Shown here: positions 52,648-59,927 of the stretch, in pieces
Layout: every line of letters begins with the position of its first letter
Numbering within the stretch: the first letter of the stretch is position 1
Source of the DNA: CAZYQW01 sp964649825
GTDB taxonomy: Bacteria > Planctomycetota > B15-G4 > JADJEK01
Length of the DNA: 64,000 nucleotides
Assembly (NCBI GenBank): GCA_964649825.1
Contig: CAZYQW010000130.1
Span: 35,926 to 99,925 of the forward strand
Reading direction: 5' to 3'
Position numbers and translations under genes: made by a program
The notes under the pieces: generated by a model
The model's input: only the letters and a program-made list of their open reading frames with translations
Told to the model about the DNA's origin: nothing
Database searches by the model: none

Positions 52648-53721
52648 ATGACCGGAGACGAGAAGCGAATCCCGACCGGGCCGCGGTGGTCGCGCCTCGT
52701 CGTAATCGCGGCCGCATTCCTGCTGGTGAGCGCCGGCACGTACAAGATGTATCGCCGGCCGGCGTATCCCGTCACCGCCATCGGCGAGACCGATCCCGTG
52801 CCGAACTCCGGCGACGCGGCCGACGATCCGTGTATCTGGATCCACCCGAGCGACCCGCAGCGGTCGCTCATCATCGGCACGGACAAGAAGGGGGGCCTCG
52901 CGGTCTTCGGACTCGACGGCCGGACCCGCCAGTTCCTCGAGGTCGGCCGCCTGAACAACGTCGACGTGCGCGACGACTTCCCGTTCGCCGGTGGTCCGGC
53001 GCCGGTCGTCGCCGCGTCCAACAAGACCGACGACTGCGTCGACCTGTTCCGGATCGATCCCGAGACGACCGAGGTCACGTTCGCGCTCCGCGCCGACGGG
53101 CCGCGCGACCTCCGCCCCGACGGCCTCTGCCTTTACCGAAGCGCCGCGACCGGCGACACCTACGCCTTCGTCACGACGAAGGCGGGCGAACTCGGCCAGA
53201 TTCGCCTGACTCGCACCGGCGGCGAGCTGGTCCGTCGCGTCACCCTCGGCTCCGAGTGCGAGGGCTGCGTCGCCGACGACGAGCTCGGCTTCGTCTACGT
53301 GGCCGAGGAGAACGTCGGCATCTGGAAGCTCCGTGCCGAGCCCGACGCCAGCGACGAGCGCGCCTTGGTCGAACGCGTCGGCGCGCTCGGTCGCATCACC
53401 CACGACGTCGAGGGTCTCGCGATCCTCCCGGTCGCCCCCGGCCGGGGCTTCCTCATCGCGTCGAGCCAGGGCAGCGACGACTTCCTCGTGTTCGAACGTG
53501 AAGGAGGCCAACGCTGCCTCGGCCGCTTCCGCGTCGCGGCTGCCGCCGGGATCGACGGGGTGACGCACACCGACGGGATCGACGTCTCGCCGCTCTCGAT
53601 CCCTGGTCGCTTCCCCCGGGGGTTGTTGGTGCTGCAGGACGACGAGAACGACGACGAGAACCAGAACTTCAAGCTGGTCTCGTGGGAGGACGTGGAGCGC
53701 GTGCTGGAGTGGCCGTTCTGA
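52648..53721 (+). CDS. Membrane-anchored beta-propeller phytase
   Basis: A 357-residue protein with a short basic N-terminus, one helix at about 17-31 (LVVIAAAFLLVSAGT), and a beta-propeller phytase domain outside. Family signatures are DDPCIWIHPSDPQRSLIIGTDKKGG near the start, GRLNNVDVRDDF, CEGCVADDELGFVYVAEEN and IASSQGSDDFLVF. These acidic residues bind calcium and the substrate phosphates. The enzyme removes phosphates from inositol hexakisphosphate. It follows the LTA-synthase-like gene by 14 bp and precedes the VTC-type gene by 99 bp. Confidence 0.9.
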   Translation: MTGDEKRIPTGPRWSRLVVIAAAFLLVSAGTYKMYRRPAYPVTAIGETDPVPNSGDAADDPCIWIHPSDPQRSLIIGTDKKGGLAVFGLDGRTRQFLEVGRLNNVDVRDDFPFAGGPAPVVAASNKTDDCVDLFRIDPETTEVTFALRADGPRDLRPDGLCLYRSAATGDTYAFVTTKAGELGQIRLTRTGGELVRRVTLGSECEGCVADDELGFVYVAEENVGIWKLRAEPDASDERALVERVGALGRITHDVEGLAILPVAPGRGFLIASSQGSDDFLVFEREGGQRCLGRFRVAAAAGIDGVTHTDGIDVSPLSIPGRFPRGLLVLQDDENDDENQNFKLVSWEDVERVLEWPF

Positions 53722-53820
53722 GCGGAATTCCGTCTGTCGCTCTCGACTCGCCGGGCCCGCCGGCGTCCATCGGGGTACAATCCTCGGCCGATCGTTTCCG
53801 CCAAACCCGTAGGTCGTGTC

Positions 53821-54906
53821 ATGACCCAAGTCGATCCGTCGCCGGGGCGACCTGGAACGGTGCCGGTCTCGTGCCGTTCCGGTACCTTGCTCGCGACCCT
53901 GCTCCTGGCGATGACCGGGGGCGTCGCGTCCGATGCGAACGCGCAAACCGGCGAATTCGACTCCCACGGCGCCGACGAGGTGCGCATCGAGCACGAGACC
54001 AAGCTGAAGGTCCCACTCGAGCAGTGCGACGAGGTCTGGGACTGGCTGCTGCAGCGCTATTCGGATTGCGGGTGGCTCGAGTCGACAGGGCGTTCGTTCA
54101 GCGCGAGCTTCGGCGACGAGGACTTCCGCGACGTGTACTTCGACACGCCGGACCTGGTGCTGCTGCAGGAACAAAGCGGGGTCCGTCACCGAACGCGCGT
54201 CGTGAACTCCGGCCCGGCGGACGAGAAGGACGGCCGGGAGCTCCTCCAGATCAAGCTCGATCGCGGCGACGCGACGGGTCTCGCCCGCTCGGAGATCAAG
54301 TTCGAGGTGACGCCGACCCGCTCGCTGCGCACCCTCGACGAGGCGCACCCGATGATCGGGCTCGTCAAGAAGAGCCTGCGCGAGGAGTGCAAGTCCGTCC
54401 TGCGCGAGCTCGGCTTCGACCCGTACGAGATGCAGCCGATCCTGACCTTGCATCAGAACCGTCGGCGCGTCTACCTGAACGATCGGGACGGAGCCTTCGC
54501 CACGTTGACGCTCGACCTCTGCTCGACCGAGAGCTGGGCCACGGACCTGCGTTGGGCCGAGTGCGAGCTCGAGCTGAACGAGATCCGCTACACCGAGGCG
54601 CGCGAGGACGAACGCGAGCGGATGGAGCGAGTGATGGAGCTCGTGAAAGGCGACCTTGTGCAGTCCTTTCCGGAGATGAGGCAGGACCAGACGCCGAAGT
54701 ACAACACGTCGTTCGCGGCGATCCAGGAGGCGACGTGGCTGCCGATGCGCCTCCTGATCCGCTGGAAGGTGAGCGCCGCCGAGTTCATCGGACTGAGCGT
54801 GATCGCCGTCCTCGCCGCATGCGCGGCGGGCGCCTGGTTCGGCGCGCGGCGGCTGCTCGGCAAGCGTCCCGCGGAAGTGCCGGCCGCCGCCGTGCGCGCC
54901 GCCTGA
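53821..54906 (+). CDS. VTC/CYTH-domain polyphosphate polymerase-like protein with signal peptide and C-terminal anchor
   Basis: A 361-residue protein. Residues 21-41 look like a signal peptide (LLATLLLAMTGGVASDANA). The core shows the triphosphate-tunnel pattern: RIEHETKLKVP, DVYFDTPDLVLLQEQSG, HRTRVV, LLQIKLDRGDATG, SEIKFEV, VYLNDRDGAFATLTLDL, WAECELELNEIRYTE. A membrane helix is at about 320-340 (IGLSVIAVLAACAAGAWFG). VTC-type proteins make polyphosphate from ATP on the cytoplasmic side; an exported orientation is unusual and would imply another substrate. Context with phytase and LTA-synthase-like genes supports an envelope phosphate function. Confidence 0.82.
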   Translation: MTQVDPSPGRPGTVPVSCRSGTLLATLLLAMTGGVASDANAQTGEFDSHGADEVRIEHETKLKVPLEQCDEVWDWLLQRYSDCGWLESTGRSFSASFGDEDFRDVYFDTPDLVLLQEQSGVRHRTRVVNSGPADEKDGRELLQIKLDRGDATGLARSEIKFEVTPTRSLRTLDEAHPMIGLVKKSLREECKSVLRELGFDPYEMQPILTLHQNRRRVYLNDRDGAFATLTLDLCSTESWATDLRWAECELELNEIRYTEAREDERERMERVMELVKGDLVQSFPEMRQDQTPKYNTSFAAIQEATWLPMRLLIRWKVSAAEFIGLSVIAVLAACAAGAWFGARRLLGKRPAEVPAAAVRAA

Positions 54907-54972
54907 TCCCGGCCGCGCGAGACCGACACCGACGAGGGATCGATCGAAGGCGCCGGATCGCGCCGGGTGCCT

Positions 54973-55653
54973 TCACGAACGACCGCCGGCGTCCACTGCA
55001 TGAGCGTCGCCGCCGCTCGGCGCCGGTGAAGGCGCGGCGCGGGCCTCGCCCGTCGAGAGCGCGAGGAACGCCGCGTGCACCCGGTCGTTCCCCGTCAGCT
55101 CGGGGTGGAAGGTCGCCACCAGATGCCGGCCTTGGCGGACGAGCACCGGTTCTCCGCCGTGCCGCCCGAGCACCTCGACTTCCTCCCCGACCGCGGTGAC
55201 GCGCGGCGCGCGGATGAACACGCCGGGCATCGTCACCGCAGCCTCGCGTCCGTCCGGCCCGGCGAGGTCGAGGGTCAGCTCGGTCCGGAAGCTCTCGTTC
55301 TGCCGTCCGTACGCGTTGCGCTGCACCTCGACGTCGACCAGACCGAGCGACCGCTGCTCCGGGTTCGTGACGCGGCGCGCGACGAGGATCGCGCCGGCGC
55401 AGGTCGCGAGCAGCGCGCCGCCGCCGCGCGCGAACGCGACGATCGCCCGATCGAGTCCGGACTCCTCGAGCTGCTTCAGCATCGCGGTGCTCTCGCCGCC
55501 GGGGAGGACCAGGCCGTCCAGCCCGGCGAGGTCGGCGGCGCGCCGCACCTCGCGCACGCGCGCGCCGAGCCGGCGGAGCGCGACCGCGTGGGCCGCGAAG
55601 TCGCCCTGGATCGCGAGCACGCCGATCGACGGTGGAGCCGGCGCGGTCGTCAC
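54973..55653 (-). CDS. pdxT: Pyridoxal 5'-phosphate synthase glutaminase subunit
   Basis: A 226-residue class-I glutamine amidotransferase. The start (PSIGVLAIQGDFAAHAVAL), the LVLPGGESTAM loop and the nucleophile in LLATCAGAILVA (Cys) match PdxT; the ATFHPELTGNDRVH segment supplies the His/Glu dyad. It releases ammonia from glutamine for PdxS, making PLP from ribose-5-phosphate and glyceraldehyde-3-phosphate. The C-terminal ~25 residues after LSTGEA are a non-conserved extension. The start (ATG 55653) lies 3 bp from the pdxS stop. Confidence 0.96.
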   Translation of the reverse strand: MTTAPAPPSIGVLAIQGDFAAHAVALRRLGARVREVRRAADLAGLDGLVLPGGESTAMLKQLEESGLDRAIVAFARGGGALLATCAGAILVARRVTNPEQRSLGLVDVEVQRNAYGRQNESFRTELTLDLAGPDGREAAVTMPGVFIRAPRVTAVGEEVEVLGRHGGEPVLVRQGRHLVATFHPELTGNDRVHAAFLALSTGEARAAPSPAPSGGDAHAVDAGGRS

Positions 55654-55656
55654 GGC

Positions 55657-56571
55657 TCAGTGCCCACGCGTCTGCAACAGCTCGTCCGGCGCCATCCGCG
55701 ACACGTCGAGGCCGGGCATCGCCTCGCCGAGGTCCGCGCTCGCGTCGAGCACGGCGGCCGCGTCCTGGTAGTGCGTGGTCGCGCGGACGATCGCGGCGGC
55801 GCGCCGCTCGGGGTCCTCGGACTTGAAGATGCCCGACCCGACGAAGACCGACTCGGCGCCGAGATGCATGCAGAGCGCGGCGTCCGCCGGCGTCGCGATC
55901 CCGCCCGCCGCGAAGTTCGGCACCGGCAGCCGCCCGTCCTCCGCGACCTTGCGGACGAGCTCGACCGGCGCGCCGAGGTTCTTGCTCTCCGTCACGAGCT
56001 CCTCGACCGGCATCGCCCCGAGCCGCCGGATGTGACCGACGATCCCGCGCAGGTGACGCACCGCCTCGACGATGTTGCCGCTCCCCGCTTCGCCCTTGGT
56101 GCGGATCAACGCCGCGCCTTCCGCGATGCGGCGCAGCGCCTCGCCGAGGTCGCGGGCGCCGCACACGAACGGCGTGGTGAAGCGGTGCTTGTCGATGTGG
56201 AACACGTCATCAGCCGGCGTCAGGACCTCGCTCTCGTCGATGAAGTCGACACCGAGCTCCTGCAGGACCAGCGCCTCGGCGAAGTGTCCGATCCGCGCCT
56301 TCGCCATCACCGGGATCGATACCGTCGCCATGATCTCGCGGATCTTCTTCGGCGACGCCATGCGCGCCACGCCGCCCTCGGCGCGGATGTCGGCCGGAAC
56401 GCGCTCGAGCGCCATGACCGCCACGGCGCCGGCGCGCTCGGCGATCTCGGCCTGCCGCGCGTCGGTCACGTCCATGATCACCCCGCCCTTCAGCATCTCG
56501 GCGAGGCCCGTCTTCAGCGATCGGTCGACCGGGTCGGTCGGCCCGGTCCCACTTGGATGGATTCGGTTCAT
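55657..56571 (-). CDS. pdxS: Pyridoxal 5'-phosphate synthase lyase subunit
   Basis: A 304-residue (beta/alpha)8 protein. Family markers are KTGLAEMLKGGVIMDVTDA, AVMALERVPADIRAEGGVAR, MAKARIGHFAEALVLQELG, IDESEVLTPADD and IRTKGEAGSGNIVEAVRH, with the two catalytic lysines in MAKAR and RTKGEA regions. It condenses ribose-5-phosphate, glyceraldehyde-3-phosphate and ammonia into PLP. ATG 56571 is the only suitable start. It is 31 bp downstream of the pdxR-like gene and immediately upstream of pdxT, forming an operon. Confidence 0.97.
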   Translation of the reverse strand: MNRIHPSGTGPTDPVDRSLKTGLAEMLKGGVIMDVTDARQAEIAERAGAVAVMALERVPADIRAEGGVARMASPKKIREIMATVSIPVMAKARIGHFAEALVLQELGVDFIDESEVLTPADDVFHIDKHRFTTPFVCGARDLGEALRRIAEGAALIRTKGEAGSGNIVEAVRHLRGIVGHIRRLGAMPVEELVTESKNLGAPVELVRKVAEDGRLPVPNFAAGGIATPADAALCMHLGAESVFVGSGIFKSEDPERRAAAIVRATTHYQDAAAVLDASADLGEAMPGLDVSRMAPDELLQTRGH

Positions 56572-56602
56572 CTCATTGCACCTGTCGAAAGGACGAACTC
56601 CG

Positions 56603-58141
56603 TCACAACGGCCCGAGCCCGGTGGCGTTCGGCGCCTCCGGACTCTCGGCCAAGGTCTCCGTCAGCACGGCACCGAGGATCGCGATGCCGCGCTCGATCT
56701 GCTCGACGTCCGCCACTCCGTAGCCGATGCGGAAGCAGTTCTGGTAGCGCCCATCGATGTCGTGCCCCGGTCCGGGATGGATCAGCACGCCGCGCTCCAG
56801 CGCGCGCAGGTAGACGCCGATCGACGAGTAACCGACCGGCATCGTGACCCAGAGCTGGAAGCCGCCGTCGGGACGCGTGAACGACACGCCATCCGGGAAG
56901 TGGCGCTCCATCGCGGCGACGGCCGCGTCGCGTCGCTTCTTGTTCTGCGTCCGCATGCGCTTCAGATGTCGCGCATAGCCGCCGTCGTCCAGGAACCGTG
57001 CCATCAGCGCCTGCGTCAGCGGCGGCGAACCGAGGTTGAAGTAACGCTTCAGCTCGTGGAATGACTCGAGCAAGCTCTCGTCCGCGACCAGGAAGCCCGC
57101 GCGCAGACCCGGCATGAACGACTTGGAGAACGAGCCGACGAGGAGCCGGCGGTTTGGCGGCAGATGGTCGTAGAAGCTCTCGCGCTCCTCGCCCGCGAAA
57201 CGCATGTCGCGGAACAGGTCGTCGACGACCACCACGAGATCCTCGCGCCGCGCCAGCTCCGCGATCGCGGCACGATCGTCGTCGGGCAGGCTCAAGCCGG
57301 TCGGGTTCTGGAACTCGGGGCAGCAGTAGAACGTGCTCGCCTGCCCTTCGACCAGGCGCGCGAGGCGCGGGCCGAGCCGCTCGGCGGTCAGAAGCGGCAC
57401 GTTCTCGACCACGTGGCCGAGGTGCGAGAAGGTGAGCGGCACGCCGATGTACGAGGGCGACTCGCAGAACACGCGGCGACGGCGCTCGCGGCTCCAGTTG
57501 GCCACGAGAGTGAGCGCCTCCTGCGAGCCATTGGTGACCAGGATCTGAGACTCGCGGATGGAGTACCCCCGCGAGCGCAGCCACTCGGTGAGGGCGGAGC
57601 GGAACTCCGGAAGCCCGGCGTGCGCGTACCCGTAGACGCGCTCCGGGTTCTCGGCGAGCACCTTGCCGACGAGTTCGGCGAGAAGGTCGGAGGGGATGCC
57701 GTTATCCGACGGGACTCCGGTGCCAAGGTTGATCGCTCCCTCGGGGGGAGGGATGTTCAGGAGCTGGCCGAGCCCGGAGACGAAGCTCGAGCGCAGGCGT
57801 CGAAGCGAGTCGCGAACCTCCGGCGCCGCGGCGTGCAGGCGCGGCGAGCCGGGCCCGTCCAGGCGGGCCGCTTTGTCCCCGTTCGGGCGCGCCGCACCGG
57901 CATCGGCGACGTACGAGCCGCGACCAACCTGGGAGACGATCCGCCCCGCGCCTTCGAGCTCGCGGAACGCGCGCACGACCGTCGCCTTGTTGATGGAGAG
58001 CCGCTCGGCGAGCTCGACGACCGACGGGATCCGATCGCCGGGCGCGAGGCGTCCGGCCTCGATCGCCTCCTCGATGAAGGCGACGAGCCGCGAGTACTTC
58101 GGGCGCGCGCCGGTCTGGTCCAGCCTCAAGGTCCATCGCAT
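56603..58141 (-). CDS. pdxR: GntR/MocR-family aminotransferase-type regulator (PdxR-like)
   Basis: A 512-residue MocR regulator from ATG 58141; the frame is open to 58237 but crosses the AT-rich promoter-like stretch. Residues 10-80 are a winged-helix GntR domain (YSRLVAFIEEAIEAGRLAPG, VVELAERLSINKATVVRAF). The rest is a fold-type I aminotransferase (VTNGSQEALTLVAN, VVVVDDLFRDMRF, PLP lysine in GSFSKSFMPGLRAGF). MocR proteins sense PLP to control pdxST, and here it is in the same operon, so autoregulation is likely. PLP-dependent catalysis is not expected. Confidence 0.93.
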   Translation of the reverse strand: MRWTLRLDQTGARPKYSRLVAFIEEAIEAGRLAPGDRIPSVVELAERLSINKATVVRAFRELEGAGRIVSQVGRGSYVADAGAARPNGDKAARLDGPGSPRLHAAAPEVRDSLRRLRSSFVSGLGQLLNIPPPEGAINLGTGVPSDNGIPSDLLAELVGKVLAENPERVYGYAHAGLPEFRSALTEWLRSRGYSIRESQILVTNGSQEALTLVANWSRERRRRVFCESPSYIGVPLTFSHLGHVVENVPLLTAERLGPRLARLVEGQASTFYCCPEFQNPTGLSLPDDDRAAIAELARREDLVVVVDDLFRDMRFAGEERESFYDHLPPNRRLLVGSFSKSFMPGLRAGFLVADESLLESFHELKRYFNLGSPPLTQALMARFLDDGGYARHLKRMRTQNKKRRDAAVAAMERHFPDGVSFTRPDGGFQLWVTMPVGYSSIGVYLRALERGVLIHPGPGHDIDGRYQNCFRIGYGVADVEQIERGIAILGAVLTETLAESPEAPNATGLGPL

Positions 58142-58152
58142 GACTCGGGGAG

Positions 58153-58173
58153 GATATATACCGATATATATCG
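58153..58173. promoter_or_regulatory. AT-rich palindrome, likely PdxR operator/promoter
   Basis: The block at 58153-58173 contains the perfect 12-bp palindrome cgatatatatcg (58162-58173) and a near-direct repeat of gatatata. It lies about 20 bp upstream of the pdxR-like start and is by far the most AT-rich stretch nearby. MocR regulators bind direct or inverted repeats overlapping promoters of pdxST, so this is the likely site. Confidence 0.6.
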
Positions 58174-58298
58174 TGTCTATCTCTTTCTCGCCGTGTCGCG
58201 GAGAACCGGGGGGTCGGCCGCGGCGGCGGCCGCGCATCTTGATCCGATCCGAATCGGTGGCTCTTCGGCCTCACATCGAGCGCGCGTGGAATCACGAC

Positions 58299-59927
58299 AT
58301 GCACACCATTCAACGTGAACGTGTCGAGGCTCACGCCGCCCCCGCGCCGGCCACGCCTTGGATCGATGACGACGAGGCGGCGCGTCGGACCGGAGACGAT
58401 CCGACTCTCGCTCCGGCGGCGCGCCCCGTTCGCGTCCTCGTGGTCGCGTTCCACTTCCCACCGGTCGCGGTCGCGGGGACGCATCGGACCCTCCAGCTCG
58501 TGCGCGAGCTCCACCGGCGGGGCCACGAGATCGGCGTGGTGGCGGCGTCGCGCCCGCAGGGCCTGAGCCTCGACCACGCGCTTTGCGAGCTGGTCCCGGC
58601 GGACGTCGCCGTCGCCGGCGCGGCCCACGTCGATCCCTACCTCTTCTTGGCGCGGCTGCGGGGAGTACCCGCGACCCGTACGCCCTCCGCTCGTGCGCCG
58701 AGCGCCGCCGGGTCGGCCCCGTCCATGGCGCGGCGGATCGTCGACTTCGCGACGCGCTTGCCCGGCATCCCCGACCGGTACGCGTCATGGATCCCCGGCG
58801 CGGTCGCCGCCGGCCTCACGCTCGGACGGCGGATCGGCGCCGAACTCGTCTACTCGACGGCGCCTCCGTTCTCGACGCACCTCGCCGGATGGCTCGTGTC
58901 GCGCCTGCTCGGGCTCCCCTGGATCGCGGACTTCCGCGACCCGTGGGCGACGAACCCGTTCCGCGATCCGGGCACTGCGCTGCTGCGATCCATCGATGGC
59001 GCGCTCGAGCGGGCCGTCGTCCGTCGTGCCGACCGCGTCATCCTGAACACGTCGCTGTGCGAGCGCCGCTATCGGGAACGATTCCCGGAACACGATCACT
59101 TCCGCACGATCCCGAACGGGTTCCCGAGCGACCTCCCGGCCCGACTCGCCCGACTCGCCCGACTCGATGGGCTCGATGGGCTCGATGGGCTCGATGGGCC
59201 GGACGATGCGCCGGCTCGGTCCGACGGCCGCATTCGCCTCACCCACGCGGGAACGATCTACGGCCAGCGCACGCCGTTCGGCCTCATCGACGCCCTCGGT
59301 CGACTTCACGTCGCGAGTCCGGCGCTTGCGCGCGCCATCACGATCCATCAGATCGGACCCGTCGAGCAGGAGACGCGGATGCGCGCGCGGATCCGCGGCC
59401 TCGGCCTCGCCGATCGCTGGTCGTTCGAGCCGAGCGTCCGGCACGACGAGGCGCTCGCGCGCGGGCGAGGGTCCGAAGGCCTGCTCCTCCTCGGCGTGAG
59501 CGGCGAGCGACCCGAGGAGCAGGTTCCCGCCAAGCTCTACGAGTACCTCGCGATGCGCCGCCCGATCTTTGCCCTCTCGAAGGCGGGCGGCTCGATCGAA
59601 GCGGTCCTCCGCGAGAGCGGCGCCCCGTTCGAGCGCGCCGACCCCGATCGCCCGGACGAGATCGCCGACGCACTGATTCGTTTCGCGGTGCGCGTGCTCT
59701 GCGGAGATCCGCGGCGGCGAGACCCGGCGAGGGAGGAGTCGTGGCGGAGCTTCTCCTACGACCGCGTCGCGTCGACGCTCGAGCGCGAGCTGCTGTCGCT
59801 GGTCCCCGCGCCTCCGACCCGAACCGCCTCGCGCGACGTCGGCGCGACGCGCGCGTCCGGCGTCAAGATCCCCTTGAAGTTCAACGGGTCCGCCGCGCAG
59901 ACGTCGATCGGGTCCCCCGCGTCCTGA
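58299..59927 (+). CDS. GT4-like glycosyltransferase
   Basis: A 542-residue protein from ATG 58299 (MHTIQRERVEAH); the frame is open upstream but only as antisense to pdxR. An N-terminal low-complexity extension (~45 residues) precedes the GT-B fold: RVLVVAFHFPPVAVAGTHRT (donor-side glycine loop), GAELVYSTAPPFSTHLAG, PWIADFRDPW, IPNGF, and VPAKLYEYLAMRRPIFALS with the conserved glutamate (E of YEYLAM). Family members transfer sugars from nucleotide donors to envelope glycans. A period-nine repeat encodes LDG units in the middle. Its 3' end overlaps the end of the Lhr gene by 172 bp on the opposite strand. Confidence 0.85.
   Translation: MHTIQRERVEAHAAPAPATPWIDDDEAARRTGDDPTLAPAARPVRVLVVAFHFPPVAVAGTHRTLQLVRELHRRGHEIGVVAASRPQGLSLDHALCELVPADVAVAGAAHVDPYLFLARLRGVPATRTPSARAPSAAGSAPSMARRIVDFATRLPGIPDRYASWIPGAVAAGLTLGRRIGAELVYSTAPPFSTHLAGWLVSRLLGLPWIADFRDPWATNPFRDPGTALLRSIDGALERAVVRRADRVILNTSLCERRYRERFPEHDHFRTIPNGFPSDLPARLARLARLDGLDGLDGLDGPDDAPARSDGRIRLTHAGTIYGQRTPFGLIDALGRLHVASPALARAITIHQIGPVEQETRMRARIRGLGLADRWSFEPSVRHDEALARGRGSEGLLLLGVSGERPEEQVPAKLYEYLAMRRPIFALSKAGGSIEAVLRESGAPFERADPDRPDEIADALIRFAVRVLCGDPRRRDPAREESWRSFSYDRVASTLERELLSLVPAPPTRTASRDVGATRASGVKIPLKFNGSAAQTSIGSPAS
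59141..59199 (+). repeat. Nine-base tandem repeat tract in the glycosyltransferase gene
   Basis: About six units follow period nine: cgactcgcc twice, then cgactcgat and gggctcgat three times. It encodes ARL/LDG repeats in a linker between the two GT domains. Unit gain or loss would keep the frame and change linker length. Confidence 0.85.
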
